Shown: piece by piece, positions 5,135 to 5,645 of the stretch | Layout: each line of letters opens with the position of its first letter | Position numbering within the stretch: the first letter of the stretch is position 1 | Assembly (NCBI GenBank): GCA_031258615.1 | Contig: JAIRMP010000267.1 | Span: 1 to 5,645, forward strand | From: Spirochaetaceae bacterium | GTDB lineage: Bacteria; Spirochaetota; Spirochaetia; Treponematales; Breznakiellaceae | Direction: 5' to 3' | DNA length: 5,645 nucleotides | Made by a program: the position numbers and the translations under genes | The notes under the pieces: generated by a model | What the model saw: the letters and a program-made list of their open reading frames with translations, nothing else | What the model was told of the DNA's origin: nothing | The model's database searches: none

Positions 5135-5645
5135 ATGGAACCTAAAACCACTCCGCGCAAGATGCCAATAGGCATACAGGATTTTGAAAAACTAAGGAAT
5201 TTTGGCTGCGTCTATGTTGACAAGACGGAGTATGTATGGAGGCTTGTAAGCGAACCGGCCCCCTACTTTCTAAGCCGTCCGCGCCGTTTTGGGAAGAGCC
5301 TCCTGCTGACTACGCTGAAAGCGTACTTTCAGGGCAAGAAGGAACTGTTTGCAGGGCTTGCGATAGCGGAACTGGAAACGGAATGGCAGGAGTATCCGGT
5401 ACTCCACCTTGATTTTAACTCCGGCGCTTATTCCAACCTTGATGAATTTAAAGACTCACTTGACATTCTCCTGCACAGGCAAGAAGAAGTTTTTGGGGTG
5501 GACGAGAAGGAAAAAACATTTCCGGCACGTTTTGAAGGCCTGATCTACCGCGCTTACCGAAAAACCGGAAAACAGGTAGTAATTCTGGTGGACGAGTACG
5601 ACAAGCCGCTGCTGGAAAGCTTAGGCGACGAAAAACTGAACGCCG
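5135..5645 (+). CDS. AAA-ATPase-like protein (PF09820 type), 5' part only
   Basis: The reading frame is open from ATG 5135 through the window end: 170 codons plus one base, cut by the edge. It begins with MEPKTTPRKMPIGIQDFEKL. The family opening PIGIQDF (11-17), YVDKT (27-31), Walker A-like SRPRRFGKS (47-55, Lys54), LFAGL (71-75), HLDFN (91-95) and Walker B VVILVDEYDKPL (148-159, Asp153/Glu154) are the hallmarks of the AAA-ATPase-like family. Members are generally 500-570 residues with a C-terminal PD-(D/E)XK nuclease-like domain, which would lie outside the window. The family is expanded in gut Bacteroidetes and some spirochaetes, and its biological role is unsettled. ATG 5162 (Met10) is an alternative start; neither has a clear ribosome site, and a stop at 5102 excludes earlier starts. 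Family call is firm; function is unknown. Confidence 0.9.
   Translation, partial: MEPKTTPRKMPIGIQDFEKLRNFGCVYVDKTEYVWRLVSEPAPYFLSRPRRFGKSLLLTTLKAYFQGKKELFAGLAIAELETEWQEYPVLHLDFNSGAYSNLDEFKDSLDILLHRQEEVFGVDEKEKTFPARFEGLIYRAYRKTGKQVVILVDEYDKPLLESLGDEKLNA

Noticed and set aside
4515..5171. Long plus-strand open frame of 218 codons
   Set aside because: It runs antisense through rpe, whose motifs are unmistakable, and ends in GC-rich intergenic DNA. It is Arg/Pro-rich with no known motif.

Overview
The window looks like a chromosomal segment from a moderately GC-rich host-associated bacterium. A spirochaete of the Treponema type (for example a termite-gut lineage) is my best guess. This is an inference from the PF09820-type ATPase gene, the unusual thymidylate kinase P-loop and the compact rpe-tmk gene pair; nothing in the window, such as an rRNA gene, proves the taxonomy.

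Layout. (1) Positions 1-818, minus strand: a two-gene unit encoding a 91-residue protein of unknown function and an ImmA/IrrE-type zinc-peptidase-like protein, translationally coupled through TAATG. This part and the gap after it are visibly richer in A/T than the rest. (2) Positions 819-1130: a divergent gap with an 8-bp inverted repeat and a 10-bp direct repeat. (3) Positions 1131-2789, plus strand: a fused double-ATPase of an oligopeptide ABC importer, very like YejF, with no permease or binding-protein gene beside it. (4) Positions 2790-2862: a short convergent gap with two inverted repeats. (5) Positions 4811 down to 2863, minus strand: the compact operon rpe (ribulose-phosphate 3-epimerase), tmk (dTMP kinase) and a gene for an exported or membrane-anchored helical protein of unknown function. 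(6) Positions 4846-5100: a GC-rich intergenic stretch with direct repeats and several long inverted repeats. (7) From 5135 to the window end, plus strand: the first 170 codons of an AAA-ATPase-like (PF09820) protein, cut off by the window edge.

How the genes fit together. rpe (pentose phosphate pathway) and tmk (dTTP synthesis) are housekeeping genes apparently driven by one promoter (TTAACA-16-TATAAT). Its predicted start point falls on the ATG of rpe, so the mRNA would be leaderless. The same spacing (-10 box, 6 nt, ATG) recurs more weakly at the ATPase gene on the other side of the same gap. The ImmA-like pair resembles accessory regulatory cargo that may have been inserted next to yejF.

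The most interesting signals are the paired leaderless-type promoters, the structured repeat-rich DNA between them, the Walker A lysine missing from Tmk, and the altered third metal-ligand motif in the ImmA-like protein with its unrecognised partner.
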